64,000 nt of DNA from an uncultured Roseibium sp. (GCF_963669205.1 NZ_OY769915.1:2206001-2270000), one strand, 5' to 3'. Positions 54,335 through 62,872 are shown, counted from the first letter of the stretch. Notes: generated by a model not told the origin, from the letters alone. Numbers and translations: made by a program.

Positions 54335-55204
54335 CTAGACATTTTCAATCTCGTCGAGCAAGCGATTATGCTTCTCAACTTCCTGGATCCGTGCCTCGGC
54401 ATCGGATCCGGCCCGCGCAACCAGCATGCCCGTTATGGTCTCTATCAGGACGAGCGTGGCTGCGTAAGACGAAAAAAAGTGTGGACTTTCAGTTCGTTGA
54501 ATGAAGTGATAGTCGGCGTATTGCAGGCCAGGAAAGGCACGGCTGTCGGTCAGAACCACGACTGTTGCGCCTTTAGTGGCCGCAATCTTGGCGGCACGCA
54601 CGGACCTGTGGGCATAGGGGTGCTTGGAGATGATCAGCACTGTATCCTTCCCGTCCAGCCCGGCGAGCGTGCTGCCCAGTGTGGTTCCGTTCCGCCCCGC
54701 GACCGACCAGCGGTCATCGAACCATTTGGCGAGGTAGGCGAAATAGTCTGAAAAACCGGCCGAGCCGAGGGCGCCGATCAAGACAACCTTTCGCGATCCC
54801 GACAGCTGTTCCACCACCGCCTCAAGTGTTGACGGATCTATATCGGCGATCAGCCCCTGAATGTTGTCGATGCAGGCGGATACCTGGCGTGGAAGCAGCG
54901 GCTGGTCGGCGTCCGATTGAAGTCGGCGCGCTTTTTCGCGGAAGCTCGCTTGCTCGCTTGCGTTCAGTTCCGTGCGGGCTTGCTCCCGCAGCGCTTCGTA
55001 GTCTGTGTATCCCAGCGCGCGTGCCAGGCGCGTGTAGCTTGCCGGTGAAACACCGCTCGCGGAAGCGATGGACCGCAGGCTTCTGGTGGCGATTTCCACC
55101 CGGTTCTCGGCAATATAGTCCGCAGCGACGCGCAATGCGTCGCTCAACTCGGCGTAATTTGCCGAAATCGCTGTCCGGATTTGCTGCTGCGGCCTGGCTC
55201 CCAT
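54335..55204 (-). CDS. MurR/RpiR-family transcriptional regulator with SIS domain
   Basis: 289 residues. Residues 1-80 form the RpiR helix-turn-helix (LRVAADYIAENRVEIATRSLRSIASASGVSPASYTRLARALGY). Residues about 125-260 form a sugar-isomerase (SIS) domain (SGSRKVVLIGALGSAGFSDYFAYL and DTVLIISKHPYAHRSVRAAKIA). It lies 53 bases upstream of the TAXI gene on the same strand, so it likely regulates this transporter operon including itself. A perfect palindrome sits just upstream of its start. Confidence 0.9.
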   Translation of the reverse strand: MGARPQQQIRTAISANYAELSDALRVAADYIAENRVEIATRSLRSIASASGVSPASYTRLARALGYTDYEALREQARTELNASEQASFREKARRLQSDADQPLLPRQVSACIDNIQGLIADIDPSTLEAVVEQLSGSRKVVLIGALGSAGFSDYFAYLAKWFDDRWSVAGRNGTTLGSTLAGLDGKDTVLIISKHPYAHRSVRAAKIAATKGATVVVLTDSRAFPGLQYADYHFIQRTESPHFFSSYAATLVLIETITGMLVARAGSDAEARIQEVEKHNRLLDEIENV

Positions 55205-55217
55205 CGGCGCACTGTTT

Positions 55218-55258
55218 CATTTGTTTTTTGTCTTGTCAAACCCTGAAACAAATGTTTC
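55218..55258. promoter_or_regulatory. Putative RpiR operator: palindrome plus inverted half-site
   Basis: GAAACAAATGTTTC (55245-55258) is a 14-bp perfect palindrome. Its 9-base core AAACAAATG (55246-55254) recurs inverted as CATTTGTTT at 55218-55226. Both lie 14-54 bases upstream of the rpiR-type start codon, which suits autoregulation. Confidence 0.5.
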
Positions 55259-55423
55259 TTTTCCGGTGTTTTGCTGGATGAAAACCAGCGGAACAATCCG
55301 GCAGCGGGATTGTCGTGCGCACATTTCTCGTGGCATTTGCCCGCGCTCGGGGTGACCCGGTTTCGGTAGACAAACAGAACGGCTGACACGGGCGCGGCTC
55401 CGGGCCCGGAGTGCGTTTTCAGA

Positions 55424-55462
55424 TCAAAAAGACCTTCCGGCAGGGAGCACTGCCGGAAGGAA
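55424..55462 (-). terminator. Rho-independent terminator of the isocitrate dehydrogenase gene
   Basis: The stem CCTTCCGGCAG/CTGCCGGAAGG (55433-55443 with 55450-55460) is followed on the minus strand by TCTTTTTG. It lies 31 bases after the stop codon. Confidence 0.9.
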
Positions 55463-55492
55463 AGGTGGCGGATGGGATCGTTCCGGTTTCTC

Positions 55493-56980
55493 TTATTGTC
55501 CCTGGCCGAGCGAGTAACCCGGTACTCCGTTGAATGTGTAAAGGTTTTCCGTCTTGATGACCTCGACCTCCTTCCGGCTCAGGGCCATGATGAGGTCGGC
55601 GATGTCGCCTTGCCTGAGATGCGCCTCGTCGCATTCGAAGCGGCACCGCCAGTGATCCGTCTTGAAGGTTTCGGGCAGGCCTGCCGGCCAGACTTTCACG
55701 CCGCGGTTGGTGATCATGGTCAGTGTGGCGGCACATTGCTGTGTCGCCGCAATCAGCCGGACGGCCAGATTGTCCGGATCGACCACCGTGTCGCGCACGA
55801 AGAGATCCACACCGACCAGACGCCGTTGCGCCGGAACCGGACGCACAGGCGGCGCGATCTTCGGGGCAGTCTGCTGGCTCTGAAGGATGGCTGGCTTGAG
55901 CAGGTTGGGGAGTTCGCCGATCCTGTCGATGACGGCATCGGCGAATTCTTCCGTTCCGGCCATTGTCCGGCTTTGCGCCTTTGAATGAATATCGGCGGTG
56001 TGAATACCGCTTTCGATCGTTTTCAGCCAGGCATTGTGAAGCCTCGTCGCGGCCTGCTGCTGCCCGAGATGCGCAAGCATCTGCACGCCGGCAAGGATCA
56101 ACCCGGACGGGTTGGCGACGCCTTTTCCGGCGATGTCGGGTGCCGACCCGTGAATGGCCTCGAACATGGCAAAACTTTCGCCGATATTCGCTGACGGTGC
56201 GATCCCGACAGATCCGCTGATTTCCGCCGCGATGTCGGAAATGATGTCCCCGTAGAGGTTCGTCGTGACAATGACGTCGAACAACTCCGGCGACGCGGCG
56301 AGCTTGGCGGCCCCGATATCGACGATCCAGTGATCCGCAGCGATTTCAGGGTATTCTGCCGATATCTTCAGGAACATCTTGTGAAACAGACCATCCGTCA
56401 GTTTCATGATGTTGTCCTTGGAAAAACAGGATACTTTTCTGCGTCTGTTCGACCGCGCATATTCGAAGGCCTGCCGGATGATCCGCTCCGTACCCGGGAT
56501 CGAGACGAGTTTGAGGCACTGGAACACCTCGTCGGTCTGGCGGTGCTCGATGCCGGCATAGAGATCTTCCTCGTTCTCCCGGAAGATCACGACGTCCATG
56601 CCTGGGTGGTTCGACGCCACATAAGGCGTGAGCGCACTGCAGGGGCGGATGTTGGCAAAGAGCCCGAGCGTCTTGCGGATGGTGACATTCAGCGATTTGT
56701 AGCCGCCGCCCTGAGGCGTCGTGATCGGACCCTTGAACAGAACTCCGGCGGATCTCAGGACGCCCCAGCTGTCCGGGAGGATCCCGGACGTGTGGCCTGC
56801 CTCGTAGACCTTCTCGCCGAGGACGACTTCATGAATGTCCAGGTCCGCGCCCGCGGCGTGCATGCATCGCAGGGCGGCGCGCATGATTTCCGGACCGATA
56901 CCGTCACCATAGGCAACGGCAATCTGCGCCGTTTCAGAGGGTGCTATGGAATAGGCGGTCTGCGCGCTGTGAACGTTCAT
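55493..56980 (-). CDS. icd: NADP-type isocitrate dehydrogenase, Thermus/Rickettsia type
   Basis: 495 residues from the ATG at 56980, preceded by CAGGAGACAG; upstream in-frame starts are rejected. The core (about 1-340) has IAVAYGDGIGPEIM, the substrate loop GGGYKSLNVTIRKTLGLFANIRP, VVIFRENEEDLYAG, DNIMKLTDG and the metal site VTTNLYGDIISDIAAEISG. A C-terminal extension of about 140 residues (RRLVGVDLFVRDTVVD onwards) is found in the Thermus/Rickettsia-type enzymes and explains the length. It decarboxylates isocitrate to 2-oxoglutarate. A divergent LysR gene suggests regulated expression, so it may be an accessory isozyme. A strong terminator follows. Confidence 0.88.
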   Translation of the reverse strand: MNVHSAQTAYSIAPSETAQIAVAYGDGIGPEIMRAALRCMHAAGADLDIHEVVLGEKVYEAGHTSGILPDSWGVLRSAGVLFKGPITTPQGGGYKSLNVTIRKTLGLFANIRPCSALTPYVASNHPGMDVVIFRENEEDLYAGIEHRQTDEVFQCLKLVSIPGTERIIRQAFEYARSNRRRKVSCFSKDNIMKLTDGLFHKMFLKISAEYPEIAADHWIVDIGAAKLAASPELFDVIVTTNLYGDIISDIAAEISGSVGIAPSANIGESFAMFEAIHGSAPDIAGKGVANPSGLILAGVQMLAHLGQQQAATRLHNAWLKTIESGIHTADIHSKAQSRTMAGTEEFADAVIDRIGELPNLLKPAILQSQQTAPKIAPPVRPVPAQRRLVGVDLFVRDTVVDPDNLAVRLIAATQQCAATLTMITNRGVKVWPAGLPETFKTDHWRCRFECDEAHLRQGDIADLIMALSRKEVEVIKTENLYTFNGVPGYSLGQGQ

Positions 56981-57096
56981 GTCTGTCTCCTGACGTTTGA
57001 AAAACTGTGTGCGCGCCACATGTAGGGGCTGCAAATGAATTGCAAAAATTAATAATTTTGAGTATTTGGATTTGAAAAACTCATGAATGGATTGAT

Positions 57097-58005
57097 ATGG
57101 ACACGATTGATCCGGCCTTGCTGAAGGCGTTTGTGCTGACAAGCCGCACCGGGAGTTTCACCAAGGCGGCGGAAAGTCTCTTCCGCAGCCAGTCGGCTGT
57201 CTCCTTGCAGATCCGGAAACTTGAAGAATTGCTGGGCGAACGGCTCCTGCGCCGCAGCGCCCGCAATGTGGTGCTGACACCGGCCGGAACCCGGTTTCTC
57301 GACTACGCTCAGCGGATACTTGAATTGAACAACGAGGCGTTGTCCGCATTCCGGGCGCATGAGGTCACCGGTCTGGTGCGTCTGGGAACGCCTGAGGACA
57401 TTGCGACCACCTATCTTCCAAGAGCGTTGTCTGACTATGCCGAGGCGCATCCGGGTGCCAGTCTTGAGGTTACCTGCGACCTCACGCTCAATCTTCTGGA
57501 ACAGTTCCGCGCCGGGTTGCTGGATGTCGTGCTCCTGAAGCGCGAACCGGCTGCCGCCATCGGCGGTCAGCGGGTGTGGACCGAGCCCCTGTTGTGGGTC
57601 TCGGCTGATCCCGCGCTCCTGAAACCCGGGGAGGGCATGCCCCTTGCGGTCAGCCCGGAGCCGTGCGTCTACCGCAAACGCGCCTTCGAGGCGCTGCGCA
57701 AGGCAGGGTTTGAACCGCGTGCGGCCTATGTCTGCGGCTCGCTGGCCGGAACGCTCGCCGCCGTGCGCGCGGGTCTCGGCGTCGCCGTCCTGCCCAGCCA
57801 CATGGCGCCGGAAGACCTTGAAACGGACAACGGGCTGAAAATGCCGCCCCTCGACAACACCGAGATCCTGCTCGCAACCGCGTCCGATGCGGGGCTTGCC
57901 GCAAGACGTCTCGCGGACGTCCTGGAAGCCGCGTTCGAGGCGGAAGCGAGCAGGGATCTGGAGCGGGCGATGGGAACTACTGCGCCTGAAGCGTCAGAAC
58001 GCTGA
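57097..58005 (+). CDS. LysR-family transcriptional regulator
   Basis: 302 residues. The N-terminal helix-turn-helix reads LLKAFVLTSRTGSFTKAAESLFRSQSAVSLQIRKLEELLGERLLRR, followed by the periplasmic-binding-like effector domain (VRLGTPEDIATTYLPRALSDYAEAHPGASLEV). It is divergent from the isocitrate dehydrogenase gene across 116 bases and probably controls it. Its last 29 bases overlap the 3' end of egtD on the other strand. Confidence 0.9.
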   Translation: MDTIDPALLKAFVLTSRTGSFTKAAESLFRSQSAVSLQIRKLEELLGERLLRRSARNVVLTPAGTRFLDYAQRILELNNEALSAFRAHEVTGLVRLGTPEDIATTYLPRALSDYAEAHPGASLEVTCDLTLNLLEQFRAGLLDVVLLKREPAAAIGGQRVWTEPLLWVSADPALLKPGEGMPLAVSPEPCVYRKRAFEALRKAGFEPRAAYVCGSLAGTLAAVRAGLGVAVLPSHMAPEDLETDNGLKMPPLDNTEILLATASDAGLAARRLADVLEAAFEAEASRDLERAMGTTAPEASER

Positions 58006-58924
58006 ACAGCCCGTCCGGGTCCGTATCGGTATCAAGCACCCGCCAGCCGCTCCGGCTGGCAATCTCAGCGAAAGCCTTGTCGTCATACTTGTGCGAGTTT
58101 TCCGTGTGAATGGTCTCGCCGCTGACAAAGCGAATGTCCGTGTCACCAATCCGGACGGTCTGGTCTGAACGGCTCTCCAGGTGCATTTCGATGCGGCTTT
58201 CTTCCGCGTTCCATAGCGCCCTGTGCCGAAACCGGGACAGATCGAAATCGGCACCAAGCGACCGGTTGATCCGCTGCAGGAGATTGAGGTTGAATGCCGC
58301 CGTGACGCCCGCCGGATCGTCATAGGCCTCGACCAGGACCGCTTTGTCCTTGGGCCTGTCGACGCCGATAATCATGTGCGCATCGGGCATGGCGTCCCGA
58401 ATGCTCTTCAGAAGAACAACCGCCTCGCTCTTTTCGAAGTTGCCGATGGTCGAACCGGGAAAGAACACCAGAACCGGCAGTTCGGGCAGAAGCGGCAGCT
58501 TCCCGAGCGGTTGGGTGAAATCCGCCGCAATCGGGATCACCGCCAGGGAAGGATAGGCGCGGCGGACCCTGCCGGCGGCCTCCTTCAGGTGATTGGCGGA
58601 GATGTCGATCGGCATGTAGACCGACAGGTCCGGGAAGGCCCCGAGCAGCAGGTTGGTCTTCCTGCTCGATCCGCTGCCGAGCTCCACCATCGCGCCGCGC
58701 GCACCCGGCAGCCGTGCATACTTTCGCAGCTGAGCCTCCAGAATGCCGAGTTCCGTGCGTGTCGGGTAATAGGCATCCAGCTCCGTGATGGCCTCGAAAA
58801 GATGCGATCCGACATCATCGTAAAGCCATTTGCTGCTGATGGCTTTGCGTTCGGCGCCCAGGCCTTGAAGAATCTCCGACCGGAAATCCGTTTCCTGCTC
58901 TGCGGGAGGTACGTGTTTGGTCAT
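57977..58924 (-). CDS. egtD: L-histidine N-alpha-methyltransferase (ergothioneine biosynthesis)
   Basis: 315 residues, the usual EgtD length. Family motifs: SSKWLYDDVGSHLFEAITELDAYYPTRTE near the N terminus, VELGSGSSRKTNLLL (SAM motif I), FFPGSTIGNFEKSEA, and a C-terminal FVSGETIHTENSHKY. It trimethylates histidine to hercynine with three SAM. The ATG overlaps the egtB stop as ATGA, so egtB and egtD are translated together. Its 3' end overlaps the convergent LysR gene by 29 bases. Confidence 0.95.
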   Translation of the reverse strand: MTKHVPPAEQETDFRSEILQGLGAERKAISSKWLYDDVGSHLFEAITELDAYYPTRTELGILEAQLRKYARLPGARGAMVELGSGSSRKTNLLLGAFPDLSVYMPIDISANHLKEAAGRVRRAYPSLAVIPIAADFTQPLGKLPLLPELPVLVFFPGSTIGNFEKSEAVVLLKSIRDAMPDAHMIIGVDRPKDKAVLVEAYDDPAGVTAAFNLNLLQRINRSLGADFDLSRFRHRALWNAEESRIEMHLESRSDQTVRIGDTDIRFVSGETIHTENSHKYDDKAFAEIASRSGWRVLDTDTDPDGLFSVLTLQAQ

Positions 58925-60186
58925 TGATCTGCCGCCAGTCTCAGTCCCAGCATCTGCCAACGCTGGTGGGGATAGAAGAAGGTTCGATAAGAAGAACGCA
59001 TTTGAAGCCTGGGGGTTGCGCAGGAGCCGCCGCGCAGAACCATCTGGTTGACCATGAACTTGCCGTTGTATTCGCCGATCGCGCCTTCCGGCGGCCGGAA
59101 ACCCGGATAGGGAGAGAATGCGCTGCTGGTCCATTGCCAGACATCGCCCCACAGCCCGGGGTCGCGTCCGAGCGGCATAAAGGCACCGCTTTCCAGGAAG
59201 GTCCCGGCAATGTCTGTATGCTGGGCTGCCGCTTCCCACTCCGCTTCGGTCGGCAGACGGTATCCGGCCCATCTGGCGAAGGCATCGGCTTCGTAGTAGC
59301 TGACGTGAACGACGGGTGCCGCTGGATCGACCGGACGCGGTCCCTGAAGCGTGTAGGTCCACCACTGGCCGTCCTGCTTCCACCAGTAAAGCGGAGCGTC
59401 CCAGTTGTTCTGTTCGCGCACGGCCCAGCCTTCCATCAGCCAGAGCGGCTGTTTCCCGTAGCCGCCATCATCCATGAATGCGATCCACTCGGCATTGGTC
59501 ACCGGGCGGTCCGCCAGCCGGTATGGCTCCAGCCAGACCCTGTGCCGGGGGCCTTCGCAGTCATAGGCGAAGCCGCTGCCATCGTGCCCGATTTCCAGGA
59601 GCCCGCCCTCGTGACGCGTCCAGCTCCGGTCCGGAACGCCCTCGACGGCTTCCGGCTGCGGCGGCGTGTAGGCGGGCAGGAGAGGGTTATGAGACAGCGC
59701 GTGCAGGAGATCCGTGACCAGAAGTTCCTGATGCTGCATCTCGTGATGGCAGCCGAGCGTGATCAGCGCATCCAGCTGCGCCTGATCCAGCGCGAACTTG
59801 TCGTAGATCATGCCTTCGCGCAGCGCGTCTTCCACATGGGCCCTGTAGGAGGTGACCTCGGTCACGCTCGGCCGTGACAGAAGTCCGCGCTTGGAGCGGG
59901 TATGACGCGGGCCGGCCTGAACATAGTAGGAATTGAACAGGACGGCGAACCGTTCGTCGCGCGGCCTGTAGCCGGGCAGATGGGGCTTGAGGATGAACTC
60001 CTCGAAGAACCAGGTCGTATGCGCCAGGTGCCACTTCGGCGGGCTGGCGTCTTCCATGGATTGAAGCCCCATGTCTTCGTCCGTGAGCGGGGCGGTCAGT
60101 CTTTCTGTCTGTGTCCTTGTGTCGTAGAAAAAATCCAAAAGATCTGTGTCGGAAGACGGTTCGTTCCGTTCATCCAGGTAAGTCAT
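58921..60186 (-). CDS. egtB: Ergothioneine biosynthesis protein, hercynine sulfoxide synthase
   Basis: 421 residues. The N-terminal DinB-like domain carries the non-haem iron ligands: His53 in KWHLAH and the H-x3-H-x-E motif at 148-154 (His148, His152). The C-terminal FGE-sulfatase domain (about 195-421) has PVTNAEWIAFMDDGGY, VSYYEADAFARWAGYRLPTEAEWEAAA and a final LRGGSCATP...RSSYRTFFYPHQRW. It joins hercynine to a thiol donor with oxygen, giving a sulfoxide. The ATG at 60186 follows GAGGGACAG. The lyase EgtE and any EgtA/EgtC are not in the window. Confidence 0.95.
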   Translation of the reverse strand: MTYLDERNEPSSDTDLLDFFYDTRTQTERLTAPLTDEDMGLQSMEDASPPKWHLAHTTWFFEEFILKPHLPGYRPRDERFAVLFNSYYVQAGPRHTRSKRGLLSRPSVTEVTSYRAHVEDALREGMIYDKFALDQAQLDALITLGCHHEMQHQELLVTDLLHALSHNPLLPAYTPPQPEAVEGVPDRSWTRHEGGLLEIGHDGSGFAYDCEGPRHRVWLEPYRLADRPVTNAEWIAFMDDGGYGKQPLWLMEGWAVREQNNWDAPLYWWKQDGQWWTYTLQGPRPVDPAAPVVHVSYYEADAFARWAGYRLPTEAEWEAAAQHTDIAGTFLESGAFMPLGRDPGLWGDVWQWTSSAFSPYPGFRPPEGAIGEYNGKFMVNQMVLRGGSCATPRLQMRSSYRTFFYPHQRWQMLGLRLAADQ

Positions 60187-60717
60187 ATCTGTCCCTCCAC
60201 ATGGGCATCGGCGCAATTGCCTCGCGCCGGCCCTGTGACTGCCACCAAGCGCTGTGAACGTAGGCATCGAAGACGGGATTCCAACGGGGCGAAACGCACC
60301 GCAGCGGTGCAAAAATGCGCACTGCTGACACGCGTACCCTCTGTGTTGATGAAAAACATCAATGTTCCGGAATTCATCGTAATTGGCACCATTTTTGTTT
60401 TAAATCAGCAAGCTGTTGAAATCAGATGCGAATATACGGGTTGGCGTCTGTTCGCTGGCCGCTTTTGATGCCTTGCAAGGTAGCGGACCCTTCCTGACAG
60501 CTGTCTGTCAGGATTGTTTGACGGCAGGCTTCACAAACGTGTGAGTGGGCGCAGGTGCCAACCTTGGGCTGTGCGGCCGGTCTTCCGTTTTCGCGATTTC
60601 TGTCCCGTGTTCCATCGCTTCAATCCGGGGAGTTGACGGATTGGGACATTTGTCCTAATCAAGTTTAGGTCAATTGTCCTAATTGCTGTTTGAACCCGTC
60701 TGGAGGGTTGGGAACAA
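60187..60717. promoter_or_regulatory. Divergent promoter region (egtB / tetR-like)
   Basis: 531 bases with no gene. The egtB-proximal part should hold its promoter. The tetR-proximal part holds two operator-like palindromes and a candidate promoter with TTGACG at 60633-60638. Confidence 0.55.
60640..60683 (+). promoter_or_regulatory. Two tandem TetR-type operator-like palindromes
   Basis: ATTGGGACA-TT-TGTCCTAAT (60640-60659) and TTTAGGTCA-AT-TGTCCTAAT (60664-60683) are imperfect 20-bp inverted repeats whose right halves are identical. Their centres lie 24 bases apart. The first sits between TTGACG and a weak TAATCA hexamer 17 bases apart, so binding there would block transcription of the TetR-family gene (inference). 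Confidence 0.65.
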
Positions 60718-61317
60718 ATGAATTCGAGTTCAACGAGGCGGCAGATCATCGATGCGGCGGATGACCTGTTCTATGCGCAGGGGTTCGGGGAAACCTCGTT
60801 TGCCGACATTGCCGAAGCGGTCGGCATCTCGCGCGGAAACTTCTACTACCACTTCCGGACCAAGGACGAGATTCTCGACGCGGTCATCGAAAAACGCCTG
60901 TCCGACCGGGAAAAGATGCTTCGCAACTGGGACGAGATATCCGCGGATCCGGCCCGGCGGATTGCCTGTTTCGTCCGCATCCTGATCGTCAATCAGACCA
61001 GGATATTCGCCTACGGCTGCCCGGTCGGGACGCTGACGACGGAACTCGTCAAGCTGGATCACGCCGCGAAGGACAAGGCGAACCGTATCCTGGCGCTGTT
61101 CCGCGACTGGCTGACCCGGCAGTTTGAGGAGCTTGGCAGCGCCGCGGACGCCGAGGCGCATGCGCTTCACGTGCTGGGCTGGAGCCAGGGCGTCGCGACG
61201 CTCGCGCAATCCTTCAAGGACGAAGTCTATGTCGCGCGGGAAGTCGATCAGATCCTCGCCTGGGTCGCCCGGGTTGCGCGGCAAACCGGCGACGGGAACC
61301 GTGAGGCCGATGCCTGA
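60718..61317 (+). CDS. TetR/AcrR-family transcriptional regulator
   Basis: 199 residues. The N-terminal helix-turn-helix reads RQIIDAADDLFYAQGFGETSFADIAEAVGISRGNFYYHFRTKDEILDAV, a canonical TetR DNA-binding domain; the all-helical ligand domain follows, with a TetR_C-like region LVKLDHAAKDKANRILALFRDWL. ATG at 60718 follows GGAGGGTTGGGAA. It is 32 bases upstream of the YciI gene on the same strand and likely controls both through the palindromes in its promoter. The inducer is unknown. Confidence 0.92.
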   Translation: MNSSSTRRQIIDAADDLFYAQGFGETSFADIAEAVGISRGNFYYHFRTKDEILDAVIEKRLSDREKMLRNWDEISADPARRIACFVRILIVNQTRIFAYGCPVGTLTTELVKLDHAAKDKANRILALFRDWLTRQFEELGSAADAEAHALHVLGWSQGVATLAQSFKDEVYVAREVDQILAWVARVARQTGDGNREADA

Positions 61318-61349
61318 CGTGCCTTAAACCAAGTTCAAAGGAGAAAGAG

Positions 61350-61637
61350 ATGTTTGTGGTTACGCTGAAATTTTCGGACAACAAGGCCCGTGCAGGCGAG
61401 CTGATGGAAGGACACAAGGCCTGGATCAAGAGCGGCTTCGATCAGGGGCTCTTCCTGATGGTCGGCAGCCTTCAGCCCAACAAGGGCGGCGGCATCATCG
61501 CCCACAACACGAGTCTGAAAGACCTGGAAGCCTTCGTCGGCAAGGACCCGTTTGTCGCGGAAGGTGTTGTCAGCGCCGAGATCCTCGAAATCACCCCGGC
61601 ACGGCTGGACGAGCGCCTGGAGTTCCTCGCAGCCTAA
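61350..61637 (+). CDS. YciI-family protein
   Basis: 95 residues, a single ferredoxin-like YCII domain. It has MFVVTLKFSDNKARAGELMEGHKAWI with the family His (GHKAWI) and ends with DPFVAEGVVSAEILEITP, where Asp-Pro-Phe is typical. YciI proteins are small putative enzymes, some thought to act on aromatic or chlorinated compounds; a precise function is not known. AAAGGAGAAAG precedes the ATG. It shares a transcript with the TetR-family gene. Confidence 0.88.
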   Translation: MFVVTLKFSDNKARAGELMEGHKAWIKSGFDQGLFLMVGSLQPNKGGGIIAHNTSLKDLEAFVGKDPFVAEGVVSAEILEITPARLDERLEFLAA

Positions 61638-61670
61638 GCGACGCGCACGGCGTGCGGAGCGGCACCAAAA

Positions 61671-61967
61671 CCTCATCCCGAGGAAGCGCGTGAGGCTGTC
61701 TCGAAGGATGAGCCGCACGCTCCGAATCTGCCGCCCATCCTGCGAGACGGGCCTTTGGCCCTCCTCGGGATGAGGTTGAAGATAGGCGAGCCTCCCGACA
61801 AGGTTCGGAATGATGCCGGCAGGCGCACCAATGCATCCATCGTCACCCCGGGCGAACGACGTGAGACCCGGGGTCGGGGAGCCCGGGCGCAGGTGAACGG
61901 CCACCGCAAGATCCGACAGGTCATTGCCTCCCCGGTCCCGGCTCGCACTGCGCTTGGCCGGGATGAC
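61671..61967. repeat. Tandem duplication, unit 1
   Basis: A 297-base unit starting CCTCATCCCGAGGAAGCGCG and ending CTTGGCCGGGATGAC. It contains one long palindrome of about 115 bases (arms CCTCATCCCGAGG and CCTCGGGATGAGG) and a second repeat-like half with CACCCCGGG and CGCTTGGCCGGGATGA. The next unit begins 16 bases after its end. Confidence 0.85.
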
Positions 61968-61983
61968 TGACAAATCTTGACAC

Positions 61984-62281
61984 CCTCATCCTGAGGAAGC
62001 GCGTGAGCGCTGTCTCGAAGGATGAGCCGCACGCTCCGAATCTGCCGCCCATCCTGCGAGACGGGCCTCTGGCCCTCCTCGGGATGAGGTTGAAGATAGG
62101 CGAGCCTCCGGACAAGGTTCGGAATGATGCCGGCAGACGCACCAATGCATCCATCGTCACCCCGGGCGAACGACGTGAGACCCGGGGTCGGGGAGCCCGG
62201 GCGCAGGTGAACAGCCACCGCGAGATCCGACAGGTCATTGCCTCCCCGATCCCGGCTCGCGCTGCGCTTGGCCGGGATGAC
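61984..62281. repeat. Tandem duplication, unit 2
   Basis: A 298-base unit nearly identical to 61671-61967, with a small number of substitutions and one inserted base, at a period of about 313 bases. The similarity shows a recent duplication. Confidence 0.85.
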
Positions 62282-62502
62282 GACCGAGAGAAAACGCTGT
62301 CTCAAAGGGTAGGACGGTGTATTGACCACAGTCGTCTCAGCCGTCATTGCCAGACCTGATCCACTGCTGTCCGGTTTAACTCGGACTTGATCTAGCGAGT
62401 CGATCCCAGCCTATGAACTTGTCATTCCGGCTGAAGCGCAGCGGAAGGCCGGAACCCAGTACCCACCGGATTTTCCGTCTTGTTTCAGTCTCCGGCCACA
62501 AT

Positions 62503-62553
62503 GGGTACTGGGTCCCGGTCTTGCCGCTTGCACGGCAAACCGGGACGACAAAT
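62503..62553. repeat. Dispersed repeat, copy 2
   Basis: A segment with GGGTCCCGGTCTTGCCGCTT then ACGGCAAACCGGGACGACAA; see copy 1 near 35182-35228. It sits next to a GGCTGAAGCGCAGCGGAAGG segment (62429-62448) that looks like another short repeat half. Confidence 0.65.
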
Positions 62554-62724
62554 CGGGGGAACAATTCCGTACCCCGATTTGGCGCTGCACGGAACTATGT
62601 TGCTTTCTCAACGACATAAGGCCGACAGTGCTTTCTAAACCGGACAGCAGTGGGTCAAGCCATGGCATGACCGGGAAAACGGTTCAATCACACACCCGGC
62701 CCCGCCGGCTGCACCGCCTCGCAC

Positions 62725-62837
62725 CACCTCATCCTGAGGAAGCGCGTCAGCGCTGTCTCGAAGGATGGGCCACACCCTTCGAATGTGCCACCCATCCTTC
62801 TTCCAGACAGGCATTTGGCCCTCCTCAGGATGAGGTG
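62725..62837. repeat. Third copy of the CCTCATCC palindrome
   Basis: Arms CACCTCATCCTGAGG (62725-62739) and CCTCAGGATGAGGTG (about 62823-62837) enclose internal arms containing GTCTCGAAGGATG and CATCCTTC. It is the palindrome half of the tandem unit, standing alone and more diverged. Confidence 0.8.
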
Positions 62838-62840
62838 CAG

Positions 62841-62872
62841 AAAAAAGAAAGGCGCCCGGTTGAGCGCCTTTC
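62841..62872 (-). terminator. Rho-independent terminator of metG
   Basis: The stem AAAGGCGC/GCGCCTTT (62848-62855 with 62864-62871) is followed on the minus strand by CTTTTTTCT. It lies 25 bases after the metG stop codon. Confidence 0.92.

Noticed and set aside
61673..62347. Open frames through the tandem repeats before metG
   Set aside because: The same peptide phrases recur because the DNA is duplicated. Frames exist on both strands, and there is no start context or known domain.
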